Part shown: positions 47,414-55,534 of the stretch, one piece after another
Position numbering within the stretch: position 1 is the stretch's first letter
Layout: every line of letters begins with the position of its first letter
Origin: Plastoroseomonas arctica
Lineage (GTDB): Bacteria > Pseudomonadota > Alphaproteobacteria > Acetobacterales > Acetobacteraceae
Assembly: GCF_018128965.1 (NCBI RefSeq)
Contig: NZ_JAAEDH010000021.1
Location: forward strand, 1 to 64,000
DNA: 64,000 nt
Direction of reading: 5' to 3'
Notes under the pieces: model-generated
Told to the model about the DNA's origin: nothing
The model's database searches: none
What the model saw: the letters and a program-made list of their open reading frames with translations, nothing else
Translations under genes and position numbers: made by a program

Positions 47414-48055
47414 ATGTCGGGCAACAACGGTGGAAATGCCGCTGATCGCAGCGCAATGGCGCGCGCGCTGGAGAAGATCAGCGATCGATCGCGCGGCGCG
47501 CTCCATTCTGTGCTGAAGCGAACCGCCTTCGGCCGCCAGATCGAGCACAATTTCGGCTTGATGTATGGCAGCAGCGTAAACCGCGGCGCGGTGCGCAATC
47601 CTAGCGCTGCCTATCGCGCGTTTCGCGGCGGGGTCGATGGGCGGCCGAAGAACAACAAGGCGGCCGCGGTCGGCAAGACGGTGCTGCTGCGCACGATGAA
47701 CGGACCCGAGTTAAATATCCTGATGTGTGGCGTCCCGTTTCTCATCTGGGCGGGCGTCAACGCGGCCGCAAAGACACAGGCCGAGGCGGCGGCGGCCAAC
47801 ACCGCTGCGACCATCGTGATGCCGAGGAAACTCGGCCGCATCAAACGGGAGGGGCAGACGCTCGCGAAGCCGCTCGCCTCGGCGCCTTACTCGGCCGATG
47901 TGCAAGGGCTTGTCACGCTGCTCATCCAGTACGGCATGAAGGAGGCCACGGCGCTGAGCCTGGTGCAGGGCGAGTTCATGGGCGATGACCTCGCCGACGT
48001 GTTCGACGAGGAAGACCTCAAGGCGCTTTTCGACTTCCTCGACAACGAGGCCTGA
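47414..48055 (+). CDS. Unknown protein, basic N-terminal half and acidic C-terminus
   Basis: A 213-residue protein that I do not recognise. The first 95 residues are basic and helical (RALEKISDRSRGALHSVLKR), followed by a hydrophobic stretch about residues 100-117 (LNILMCGVPFLIWAGVNAA), an Ala-rich helix, and a very acidic end (GDDLADVFDEEDLKALFDFL). A GGAGG site lies 8 bases before ATG 47414. It is divergent from a putative regulator and converges on the amidohydrolase. Membrane association is possible. Confidence 0.65.
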   Translation: MSGNNGGNAADRSAMARALEKISDRSRGALHSVLKRTAFGRQIEHNFGLMYGSSVNRGAVRNPSAAYRAFRGGVDGRPKNNKAAAVGKTVLLRTMNGPELNILMCGVPFLIWAGVNAAAKTQAEAAAANTAATIVMPRKLGRIKREGQTLAKPLASAPYSADVQGLVTLLIQYGMKEATALSLVQGEFMGDDLADVFDEEDLKALFDFLDNEA

Positions 48056-48058
48056 GGC

Positions 48059-49558
48059 TCAGTCGCAGAGATAGCGGCGGATGTGGTAGGGCTTCGCCGC
48101 CATGCCCGGGCAGAAGCTCGCGATGATCGGCGCGACCCGCTCGTAGAGGTCGCCGTATTCGGCGTTCAGGCCCTCCAGCCGCTCGCGCGCGGCCTCGGCT
48201 TCCTCGGCGAGTTTCGCGAGGTCGAGCGTGAGCAGCTTGCCGTCCTGCACGACGAACTTGCCACCGATCATAACGTGGCGCACGCCGGTGCCGTCCTCGG
48301 CATGGACCAGCTGGTTGACCGTGCCGTTGTGCGGGATCCAGTTGAGGCTGGTGAGTGAGAGGAAGACGATGTCGGCCTTCATCCCCGGCGCGATGGCGCC
48401 GAGATTGTCGAAGCCGAGCGCACGCGCCGAGCCCTTGGTGGCCGCAGAATAGCATTCCTCCACGCTCGCCCATTCGCGCGGGTCGGGCGTCTGCACCTTG
48501 GACAGCATCGAGGCGTAGCGCATCGACTCGTACATGTTCTGGTTGTCGGAGCAGTTCGCACCATCAGTGCCGAGCCCGACATTGACGCCGAGATCCAGCG
48601 CACGGCGCAGCGCGAACATCCCGTTGCCCAAGCGCATGTTGGAGCCGGCATTGTGGACAAGCGAGGCACCGCGGTCGGCGGCGAGACGCATGTCGTCATC
48701 ATCGAGCCAGATCGCGTGCGCGGCGGTGAAGCGGTCGTTGACCAGGCCCATCGCGTCCATGTGGGCGAGCAGCGTCTTGCCGTAGCGCTTCATGCCCACG
48801 ATCGCCTGGACCTTGCTCTCGCCGACATGGGAGTGGACGGCGAGGCCATGGTCGCGCGCCATGCAGGCGCATCCGTCGAGGAACTCGTCGGAGCAATGGT
48901 GCGGGATGGTGGGCGCGATGGCGAAGCGGATGTCCTGGCTGGCCCAGGACCAGCCGCGCATCACCGTCTCCATGGCGGAGAGCGTGTCCTGCCAGGGGCG
49001 CAGGCGGAGCTTGTCCACATCCACCTGCACGCTGTCGGGGAGCGCGTCGTGCAGGCCGGGGATCGCCTCGTACACCGTGCGGTCCGCGACCATGGGCGCG
49101 ATGACCGCGCGCATGCCGATGCCGGCATAGGCTTCGGCCACCGCATCCATGCCCTCGACAGTCGGCAGCGGCAGTTCAGAGTAGAGGTCGTAGGCCGCGG
49201 TGCAGCCCTTCATCACCATCTCGGCGGCGATGATCTGCGTCGCGAGCTTCTTGTCGGCGAGCGCACGGTTACCGCCGATCCAGGGGGCAGCGGCGAGCAG
49301 CAGTTCGAGCGTCCATTTGTCGCCGGTACCGCGCGCGAGGCCGCCATGGCCGTGCGTGTGGCCGTTGATCAGGCCGGGGTGGATGAGCATGCCGGTCGCG
49401 TCGATGATGCGCGCGTTCGCGGGCACGGTGAGGTCGGTGCCGACGGCGCGGATGGTGCCGTCCTCGATCAGCACATCGCCGGGTGCTGCGCGGCGGAGAC
49501 CCGCATCGGCGATGCGGGCGTTGCGGATGAGGGTGATGCCGGGTTCGTCCTGGGCCAT
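48059..49558 (-). CDS. Amidohydrolase of the TRZ/ATZ (chlorohydrolase/deaminase) type
   Basis: A 499-residue metal-dependent hydrolase. Metal and catalytic ligands are visible in GLINGHTHGHGGLARG (HxH), AVHSHVGESKVQAI, FTAAHAIWLDD, and LGTDGANCSDNQNM (Asp). ASLVHNAGSNMRLGNGM is the substrate-side block of guanine-deaminase and hydroxyatrazine-hydrolase relatives. It follows an ABC importer of the NMT1/THI5 type on the same strand, so it probably deaminates or hydrolyses the imported N-heterocycle or amide. ATG 49558. Exact substrate unknown. Confidence 0.88.
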   Translation of the reverse strand: MAQDEPGITLIRNARIADAGLRRAAPGDVLIEDGTIRAVGTDLTVPANARIIDATGMLIHPGLINGHTHGHGGLARGTGDKWTLELLLAAAPWIGGNRALADKKLATQIIAAEMVMKGCTAAYDLYSELPLPTVEGMDAVAEAYAGIGMRAVIAPMVADRTVYEAIPGLHDALPDSVQVDVDKLRLRPWQDTLSAMETVMRGWSWASQDIRFAIAPTIPHHCSDEFLDGCACMARDHGLAVHSHVGESKVQAIVGMKRYGKTLLAHMDAMGLVNDRFTAAHAIWLDDDDMRLAADRGASLVHNAGSNMRLGNGMFALRRALDLGVNVGLGTDGANCSDNQNMYESMRYASMLSKVQTPDPREWASVEECYSAATKGSARALGFDNLGAIAPGMKADIVFLSLTSLNWIPHNGTVNQLVHAEDGTGVRHVMIGGKFVVQDGKLLTLDLAKLAEEAEAARERLEGLNAEYGDLYERVAPIIASFCPGMAAKPYHIRRYLCD

Positions 49559-49575
49559 GGATGCCTCGTCTGGGT

Positions 49576-50343
49576 TCAGGCGGCCAGAGCGGGGCGTTCG
49601 GCGCCGCTCGACCAGGGGAACAGCAGCCGCTCGGCGAGCGAGACGGCCTGGAACAGCAGGATGCCGAGCAGGGCCAGGATGACCACCGCGCCGAAGGCGA
49701 GCGGCGTGCGGAAGAAGGCCATCGAGGTCTGGATCAGGTAGCCCAGCCCGGCATCGGCGCCGACGAATTCCGCCACGACCGCGCCCACCACGGAGAGTGC
49801 GGCGGCGACCTTCAGCCCGCCGAAGACGAAGGGCACGGCGAAGGGCAGCCGGATGCGCAGCAGCTCCTGCATGCGGCCCGCACGGCAGGCGCGGCCCAAT
49901 TCGATCAGCTCCGGCGGTGCGGCGAGCAGGCCGGCGACGGCGGCGACCACCAGCGGGAAGAAAGCGACGAGGAAGGTGACGATGATGCGCGGCGCCTCGT
50001 TCGCACCCAGCGCGATGATCAGGATGGGTGCGAGGGCCACCTTGGGGATGGATTGGGTGACCACCAGCAGCGGGTAGATCGCGGCAGCGATGGTGGTCGA
50101 GGACGCGATCGCCATGGCGAGCGGCAGGCTCACGATGATGGAGGCGGCGAAGCCGAGCAGCACGGTGGTGAGCGTCGCGAGCGTATGGCTCAGCATCAGC
50201 GGCCAGGCGCCGATGACGGAGGCGAGGATCACCGAAGGCCGCGGCAGAAGGAATTCGCGGATGCCGAAGGCGAGGCAGGCGCCTTCCCACAGCGCGAAGA
50301 ACGCCGCGAGCGCGATGACCGAGGGCAGCGCGCGGCGGATCAT
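49576..50343 (-). CDS. ABC transporter permease (SsuC/ThiX-like)
   Basis: A 255-residue inner-membrane permease with about six helices. The BPD_transp_1 EAA-like loop is ALGANEAPRIIVTFLVAFFP. N-terminal helix VIALAAFFALWEGACLAF and the helix FVGADAGLGYLIQ are typical of the sulfonate/taurine/HMP group. ATG 50343 overlaps the ATPase stop (ATGA), and 17 bases separate its stop from the amidohydrolase start. Confidence 0.92.
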   Translation of the reverse strand: MIRRALPSVIALAAFFALWEGACLAFGIREFLLPRPSVILASVIGAWPLMLSHTLATLTTVLLGFAASIIVSLPLAMAIASSTTIAAAIYPLLVVTQSIPKVALAPILIIALGANEAPRIIVTFLVAFFPLVVAAVAGLLAAPPELIELGRACRAGRMQELLRIRLPFAVPFVFGGLKVAAALSVVGAVVAEFVGADAGLGYLIQTSMAFFRTPLAFGAVVILALLGILLFQAVSLAERLLFPWSSGAERPALAA

Positions 50344-51113
50344 GCGGCCAGCTTCGCGGCGGGCCGGCGGAAGATGTGCGCGCGGATGCGCTGCGCCGCC
50401 GCCTGGAAGGCGGGCGAGGCCTCCTGCGCGAAATCGCGCGGGCGCGGCAGGTCGATCTCCACCACATCCACCACGCGCCCGGGGCGCGGCGACATCACCA
50501 CCACGCGGTCGGCGAGCAGCACGGCCTCGCTGATCGAATGGGTGACGAAGACCACGGCCATGGGCGTTTCGGTCCAGAGGCGGAGGAGTTCGAGGCTCAT
50601 CTCCTCGCGCGTCAGCGCATCAAGCGCGCCGAAGGGCTCGTCCATCAGCAGGATTCGCGGCTGCTGCAACAGCGCGCGGCAGATGGCGACGCGCTGCTGC
50701 ATGCCGCCCGAGAGTTCGCGCGGCAGCCGCGTCTCGAAACCCGCGAGGCCCGCGCGGGCGAGCAGGGCGCGCGCAGCATCCTCGGTGCCGGGCCCGGCGC
50801 GGTGCATCAGGCGCATCGGGAAGGTGACGTTGCGCAGCACATCGGCCCAGGGCAGCAAAGTGGGTGCCTGGAAGACCATGGCCGTGTCGGTGCGCGCGCC
50901 GGTGACGGCGGTGCCTTCGATGCGCACCGCCCCGCTGGTGGGCATCGCAAGGCCCGCGATCAGGCGCAGCAGGGTGGATTTCCCGCAGCCGGAGGCGCCG
51001 ACGATGGCGACGAACTCGCCGGGGCGGATGGCGATGGAGACATCCTCCAGCGCCTGCACCGCGCCGCCGTCGCGGCCGGCGAAGCGCTTACCAACGCCCT
51101 CGATGGCGATCAC
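50340..51113 (-). CDS. ABC transporter ATPase (SsuB/ThiZ-like)
   Basis: A 257-residue ATPase. Walker A is IVGASGCGKSTLLRL, the Q-loop is MVFQAPTLLPWADVLRNV (in part), signature LSGGMQQRVAICRAL, Walker B ILLMDEPFGALDALTR, and the H-loop FVTHSISEAV. Start is GTG 51113, overlapping the receptor stop in GTGA; an in-frame upstream extension is Arg/Pro-rich and out of family. It energises the downstream permease. Confidence 0.93.
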   Translation of the reverse strand: MIAIEGVGKRFAGRDGGAVQALEDVSIAIRPGEFVAIVGASGCGKSTLLRLIAGLAMPTSGAVRIEGTAVTGARTDTAMVFQAPTLLPWADVLRNVTFPMRLMHRAGPGTEDAARALLARAGLAGFETRLPRELSGGMQQRVAICRALLQQPRILLMDEPFGALDALTREEMSLELLRLWTETPMAVVFVTHSISEAVLLADRVVVMSPRPGRVVDVVEIDLPRPRDFAQEASPAFQAAAQRIRAHIFRRPAAKLAA

Positions 51114-52081
51114 GGCAACAGCGCCGTGGACACCGCCTGGTTGGGATCCCAGTTCGCATCCATCTGCAGGCTCTCGGCCACGACGCGCCAGGTGGTGGCC
51201 AGGCGCTCGGCCTCGAAGCGGCCGAGGCCGGTCGCCTGCTGGTGCGGGTTGAAGACGAAGCTCATCGTGGCGCGCAGGCTGCCTTCGCAATCATCCTGCT
51301 CAACCTCGGCGTTGCGCGCGACGTGCAGGCGGCAGGCTTCCACCTGGTTCTCGTTGGCCCATGCAAAACTGCGGTGCGCGCCGGCAAGGAAGCGACGGAC
51401 CAGGTCGGGGTTGCGGGTGATGGTGTCGTCGGTGGCGATCAGGCTCGCGGCGTAGATGGCGAAGCCCGTCTCGACAAAGGGCAGGACCACGATCTCCTCG
51501 CCCGCCCGGCGCGCGGCCTTGTTCTGGTAGTAGTGGTGGATCGAGTAGAAGGGCGCGGCATCGACGCGGCGCGCGATGAGCAGCGAGGCCATCGCCGAGG
51601 CATCCGTGTTCACCCAGGTGATGCGGTCGGGGTCGGTCCCCGCCCGGCGCGCGACCTCAGGGAAGTACAGCCGGTGGCTGTTGCCCGGCGTGATCGAGAT
51701 GCGCCGGCCTTCAAGCCCGCGGAAATTCGTGATGCCGGACGAGCGCAGCACGAACAGGCTGTGCGGCGAATGCGTGTAGACCGCCGAGATGGAACGCACC
51801 GGCACGTTCTGCCGCGCCCGCGCCGCCATGACCCCGCCGATGTCCGCAACGCCGAACTGCGCCGCACCGGCCGCCACCTTGTTGATCGTGTCGCCCGAGC
51901 CGTAGCCGCGGGTGAGCGACAGTTCGATGCCCTGTTCGCGCCAGAAGCCGCGCGCCGCACCGGCGAAATAGGCGGCGTGCTCGCCGGTCGGGATCCAGTC
52001 GAGCTGGAGCAATGCGCGATCCTGCGCGGCGGCCGGCACGGCCATCAACGCACCCAGGACGGCGCCCAGAAAACGCTTCAT
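51110..52081 (-). CDS. NMT1/THI5-like ABC substrate-binding protein
   Basis: A 323-residue periplasmic binder with signal KRFLGAVLGALMAVPAAAQ. It reads LLQLDWIPTGEHAAYFAGAA, GFWREQGIELSLTRGYGSGD, QFGVADIGGVMAARAR and WVNTDASAMASLLIARRVDAA, as in NMT1/THI5-type proteins that bind pyrimidines (HMP), riboflavin or related rings. ATG 52081. First gene of the importer-amidohydrolase operon; linkage to a TRZ-type hydrolase suggests an N-heterocyclic substrate. Confidence 0.9.
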   Translation of the reverse strand: MKRFLGAVLGALMAVPAAAQDRALLQLDWIPTGEHAAYFAGAARGFWREQGIELSLTRGYGSGDTINKVAAGAAQFGVADIGGVMAARARQNVPVRSISAVYTHSPHSLFVLRSSGITNFRGLEGRRISITPGNSHRLYFPEVARRAGTDPDRITWVNTDASAMASLLIARRVDAAPFYSIHHYYQNKAARRAGEEIVVLPFVETGFAIYAASLIATDDTITRNPDLVRRFLAGAHRSFAWANENQVEACRLHVARNAEVEQDDCEGSLRATMSFVFNPHQQATGLGRFEAERLATTWRVVAESLQMDANWDPNQAVSTALLP

Positions 52082-52171
52082 CGCAAATTCCCCTTTCCGT
52101 GGCGGCTGCCGTGGTGGGGCGTTCTCCCGGCGCGTATGGGAGAGCAATAAAGCGCGAGGCGCAAGGCCCCC

Positions 52172-52948
52172 TCAGGCAGGCCGCGCCTGTTTCAGCGCGG
52201 CGCGCTCAAGGTCGGTCAGCCTCGCCCAGCGCAGCTTCTCATCGAGCGGAAACGCTTCCCCGCTGGCACCGGTTACGCCCAGCACATAGCCGCCGCCGAG
52301 TGCGAAGAGCGGCGTCTTGTTCGGCATCGTCCAGCGATGGCTCGCGCCGCTCGGGTCGGCGAGCGTCACCACCTGCCCCTGCCAGCCCTGGATGGCGAGC
52401 GCGACAGGCGTCACCGGCTGCTCCGACAGCGTCGCGATCCGGCGGCGCTCGGCGGCGGCGCGGCGCAGATGGCTCCAGGGCGAGACCAGCATGACCAGCG
52501 CGATCACGATGAAGAACAGCGCGGTGCCGAAGCGATGCCAGATCCGGTCGAGCCCGATATCGGTGCTGAACACGCCGGCGCGCTCGGGGTCGGCCAGCAC
52601 CTGCGCCGTCCAGCCGCCGACATGGAGGTCGAAGAAGACATGGTTCAGCGGGCGCCGGACCAGGCCCTCCTTCGTGGTCGCGACGACGGTCGCCTCGCAG
52701 CTGTGCAGGAGCGCGAGGCGCGAGGAACACCGCCCGCCCTCGATGCGCGCCATCTGCACCGGCCGCGCCCGGTTGCGCATCTGCACATCGTCGATGAGGC
52801 CGGGGGCGAGGGAGATGCCCACATAGGCGAGGATCCCGCCGGCGAAGAGCACGCAGAACAGGGCAAACACCCACCCACGCCACGCCGCAACCGGGGAGCG
52901 GAGCTTGATGGGCCGGGTCGGCCAGAGGGCACGAAGACGCTCGATCAT
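52172..52948 (-). CDS. Unknown two-helix inner-membrane protein
   Basis: A 258-residue protein with two membrane segments at about 25-47 (GWVFALFCVLFAGGILAYVG) and 141-157 (GTALFFIVIALVMLVSP) enclosing a periplasmic domain with RPLNHVFFDLHVGGWTAQVLA and two Cys (73, 84). The layout, with a His in each of the helical borders (NHVFFDLHVG and RIWHRFGTALFF), recalls PepSY-type ferric reductase parts, but I cannot confirm it. Its start overlaps the stop of the ModA-like gene (ATGA), so the two work together. Confidence 0.65.
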   Translation of the reverse strand: MIERLRALWPTRPIKLRSPVAAWRGWVFALFCVLFAGGILAYVGISLAPGLIDDVQMRNRARPVQMARIEGGRCSSRLALLHSCEATVVATTKEGLVRRPLNHVFFDLHVGGWTAQVLADPERAGVFSTDIGLDRIWHRFGTALFFIVIALVMLVSPWSHLRRAAAERRRIATLSEQPVTPVALAIQGWQGQVVTLADPSGASHRWTMPNKTPLFALGGGYVLGVTGASGEAFPLDEKLRWARLTDLERAALKQARPA

Positions 52949-53685
52949 GATGGGACAAATCCAATGGCGGTGAACGCGGCGCGCGCCGCGGGCGAAGTGA
53001 ACAGGTCGAGCAACGGCGCGGGCTCCGCCGCATCGCGCAGCGCGGCGACGCCGTAGCGCGTCCAGAGTTGCAGCGCATCGGGCAGCATTCCCACCAGGGC
53101 GACGCCTGGGCGGCCGATGATCTCGCTCGCCTGGCTCGCGGCCAGCGCCACCTCACCGGCGGCGGCGAGGCTCACGCCGTCCACGCCGAAGGGCACCAGC
53201 CGCGACTTCGCGCGCATGGCCTCGGCGATGCCGAGCTGGTCGAAGATGCGTGCCATGTGCGCGCCCGCCGTCGCCCCCCGGGCGGGGTCGGCATAGGCGA
53301 AGCTCGGGGCCGCCAGAAGTGCGGCGCGGAAGGCGCCGAGCGTCCCGACATCCGGCAGCGCCGCGCCGGCCCGCGTCGCGAGCGCGACGCCGGTGCGGCC
53401 GATGGAGCGCCGGCTGCCCGGCAGCAGCAGCCCCGCCGCGTCGAGCCGCACGAGCGCGTCCTCGGAAAGCAGCACCAGCCGCGGCCGTGCGCCGGCGAGC
53501 ACCTCGTCGCGCAGGGCGCCCACCGTTGCGAACCGCACGGTCGGCGGTTCGGGCAGCTCGGCCAGCAGCGCCTCGACGGCGGTCTTCACCGCGCCGGCGG
53601 CGAAGATCGCCGGTGCGGATTGCGCGGCCGCGGTGACCGGGAGTGCGGCGGCGAGGCTGGTCACGGCGCGCCTTGTCATCATCAT
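52945..53685 (-). CDS. ModA-like periplasmic binding protein
   Basis: A 246-residue protein with a signal peptide (MTRRAVTSLAAALPVTAAAQ) and a molybdate-binding-protein-like chain: IFAAGAVKTAVEALLAEL, VRFATVGALRDEVLAG, LLPGSRRSIGRTGVALA, ATAGAHMARIFDQLGIAEAM, and FTSPAARAAFTAIGF. No modB/modC is adjacent. Instead it is coupled to a two-helix membrane protein. It may bind an oxyanion or an organic acid. ATG 53685 (several Met in a row give a small start ambiguity). Confidence 0.8.
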   Translation of the reverse strand: MMMTRRAVTSLAAALPVTAAAQSAPAIFAAGAVKTAVEALLAELPEPPTVRFATVGALRDEVLAGARPRLVLLSEDALVRLDAAGLLLPGSRRSIGRTGVALATRAGAALPDVGTLGAFRAALLAAPSFAYADPARGATAGAHMARIFDQLGIAEAMRAKSRLVPFGVDGVSLAAAGEVALAASQASEIIGRPGVALVGMLPDALQLWTRYGVAALRDAAEPAPLLDLFTSPAARAAFTAIGFVPS

Positions 53686-53730
53686 GGCCGCAAGATGCCA
53701 CGCCCGGCGCGCGGCGCAATGTCGCCGGGC

Positions 53731-54396
53731 TTACGCTTCGGCGAATTTGAGGAAGGGATACTTGTCGACGTCGAGCCAACCGCACAGCCGGCGCATCGGC
53801 TTGCCCTCGCGTCCGCGCTCGCCGGTCATGAAGCCGGTGGCGGCGTCGAAATTGCGCGTCATCAGGCGCACGCACTGAGTATCGGGCCCGTCCTGGCCGG
53901 CATCCATCGTCTTCCACACCGGTCCGTTGGAATCGAGGATGACGCCGACATGCTCGACCTTCGCACCCTTGTAGAGGTGCTGCTCCTCCTTCTTCTCCGG
54001 GCAGATGGCGTTGCAGCCGGTGTCATGCCGGTCGCCGCTGCACAGCATGTAGAAATCGCCGGGCTTCGGGCGGCGCGGCTCCAGCCCCATGCCGCGGCCG
54101 AGATTGCGGAGCACGGTCTCATTGTGCTGCCAGGCGCCGGCCTTGATGGCGGCGTTGCGCATGCCCGCGAGCCCGCCGATGTTGAGCCCGTCCCTGGCGA
54201 CCTGCGGCTGCAGGCCGAGTTCGCGCGCGACATAGGCGGGCAGGCCGCCGCAGGTGGTATAGCCGCAGCCCTTGAACCAACCCTTGTCGATCTTCTCGAA
54301 CTTCGGATTGCCGATGCAGACATCCTTCATCGGCGGAAGGATCACGTTGACGATTTGCCGACGGCGTTCGGTGTCGGCGGAGGTTGTCGCGGACAT
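53731..54396 (-). CDS. Unknown protein with cysteine-peptidase-like (CHAP/NlpC-type) motif order
   Basis: A 221-residue protein without signal peptide. FKGCGYTTCGGLPAYVAREL places Cys49 at the start of a helix, RPKPGDFYMLCSG resembles the PGD strand, and KVEHVGVILDSNG provides a His (149) followed by a strand. This Cys/PGD/His order is that of papain-like NlpC/P60 and CHAP peptidases or amidases. Several extra Cys (27, 44, 119, 128, 132) could bind metal. The assignment is a motif-based hypothesis. The 236 bases upstream hold no gene. Confidence 0.6.
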   Translation of the reverse strand: MSATTSADTERRRQIVNVILPPMKDVCIGNPKFEKIDKGWFKGCGYTTCGGLPAYVARELGLQPQVARDGLNIGGLAGMRNAAIKAGAWQHNETVLRNLGRGMGLEPRRPKPGDFYMLCSGDRHDTGCNAICPEKKEEQHLYKGAKVEHVGVILDSNGPVWKTMDAGQDGPDTQCVRLMTRNFDAATGFMTGERGREGKPMRRLCGWLDVDKYPFLKFAEA

Positions 54397-54632
54397 GGCG
54401 CATCTCCCTTCCCAGAACGCGACGAGCTTCCGCCTCGCCGGGGATGGATCGCAAGAAATTTCGGCGCTGCGTGCGGTATACTTGCGGCGGTCAGGACGGA
54501 GGCTGCGTTTACCGGCGAGCGTTTACGAACTCGTTGTTCGAAAACGATTATTGCCCAGTCCGCTGGAATTCCTTCCGCGCTTGCCCTGTCGCGGAACTGG
54601 CCCGGCGCGATGCGGCGCAAATGGCAGCGAAA
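54397..54632. other. 236-base non-coding gap
   Basis: Between two minus-strand genes. No gene, tRNA or clear hairpin seen. The stretch 54520-54560 is AT-richer (TTGTTCGAAAACGATTATTG) and may hold the promoter for the cysteine-peptidase-like gene. Confidence 0.4.
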
Positions 54633-55493
54633 TCAGAGGCGCCCGCGCAGCCCGGCTGTGATGAGCGCGGCACGATCGAGCAAGCCACGCGCGTCGGGCG
54701 TCGCAGCACCGCGCGCCAGCCGCGCGAGATCGCGCGATGCAAACACGGCCGGCAGCGTCGCCGCCAGCAGCGCGCGTGGCATCGCACGGGCTTCGGCGCG
54801 CGCCTCGGCGAGGCGCGCGCCACCTTCTTCCGCCATGGCGCGGATGAGCGGGGCGGCGGTGTCGGGCGCGGCCCACACCGCCTCGCAGTTCAGGCCGACC
54901 GCGGCGAGTGGTTCCACCGGCAGAAGGCAGCGCCCGGCGCGCGCGAGGTGCGGCACCGAGCGCAGCACGCCGGCGAGCCCATAGCCCGCCCCCAGGCGCT
55001 CGATCAGCGGCAGCCAGGCGGGATCCGCGACGAGCAGGCGCGCGGCGGCGATGGCGAGGCCGCCGGCGGTCGCGCGCAGGTAGCCGGCGAAGGCGGCGGC
55101 GGAGGGGATGCCGTCCGCCTCGGTCTCGGCCTCGCGCGCGTCCGCCAGCGCGATCAAGCTGTCGGCATCGAGCGCGCCGGCGGTGATCGCCGCGTGCAGG
55201 GGTTCGGCGACTTCGTGGCGGCGCGGGGGCTTGCCGGCACGGGCTTCCTCGATGGCGTCGCGCCACCACTGCAGTCGGATAAGTGCTGCGAGCGGATTGC
55301 TCGCGGCCGCGCGCGCGCGGGCCAGTTCGGCGTTGTAGGCGATAAGGGTGAAGAGCGTTTCGCGGTGAGGCGCGGGTGCGAAGAGGGCCGCAAGGAAGCG
55401 GTCCGGGTCGCGGGCCCGGACGTGTTCGGCCAGTGATGGCAAGGGGTGTTCTCCCGCAAACGCGTCATGGGACAAGCGTTGACGCTCCGCCAT
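54633..55493 (-). CDS. Squalene/phytoene-synthase-fold protein, NDUFAF6-like
   Basis: A 286-residue all-helical protein of the trans-isoprenyl synthase family. The block HRETLFTLIAYNAELARARA and LIRLQWWRDAIEEA match the fold, but the second Asp-rich site is absent: the equivalent segment reads GLAGVLRSVPHLARAGRCLL-P with no DxxED. This pattern is that of NDUFAF6, the complex I assembly factor, rather than a catalytic synthase. Alphaproteobacteria commonly carry one such gene. ATG 55493. Divergent from sodB. Confidence 0.85.
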   Translation of the reverse strand: MAERQRLSHDAFAGEHPLPSLAEHVRARDPDRFLAALFAPAPHRETLFTLIAYNAELARARAAASNPLAALIRLQWWRDAIEEARAGKPPRRHEVAEPLHAAITAGALDADSLIALADAREAETEADGIPSAAAFAGYLRATAGGLAIAAARLLVADPAWLPLIERLGAGYGLAGVLRSVPHLARAGRCLLPVEPLAAVGLNCEAVWAAPDTAAPLIRAMAEEGGARLAEARAEARAMPRALLAATLPAVFASRDLARLARGAATPDARGLLDRAALITAGLRGRL

Positions 55494-55534
55494 ACCCCGC
55501 CTAGGTCAGACCTATCCAGAACGGGAGAGACCCC

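Noticed and set aside
54633-55493. Phytoene or squalene synthase for carotenoid/hopanoid synthesis
   Set aside because: The second Asp-rich motif is missing and no carotenoid or hopanoid genes are adjacent.
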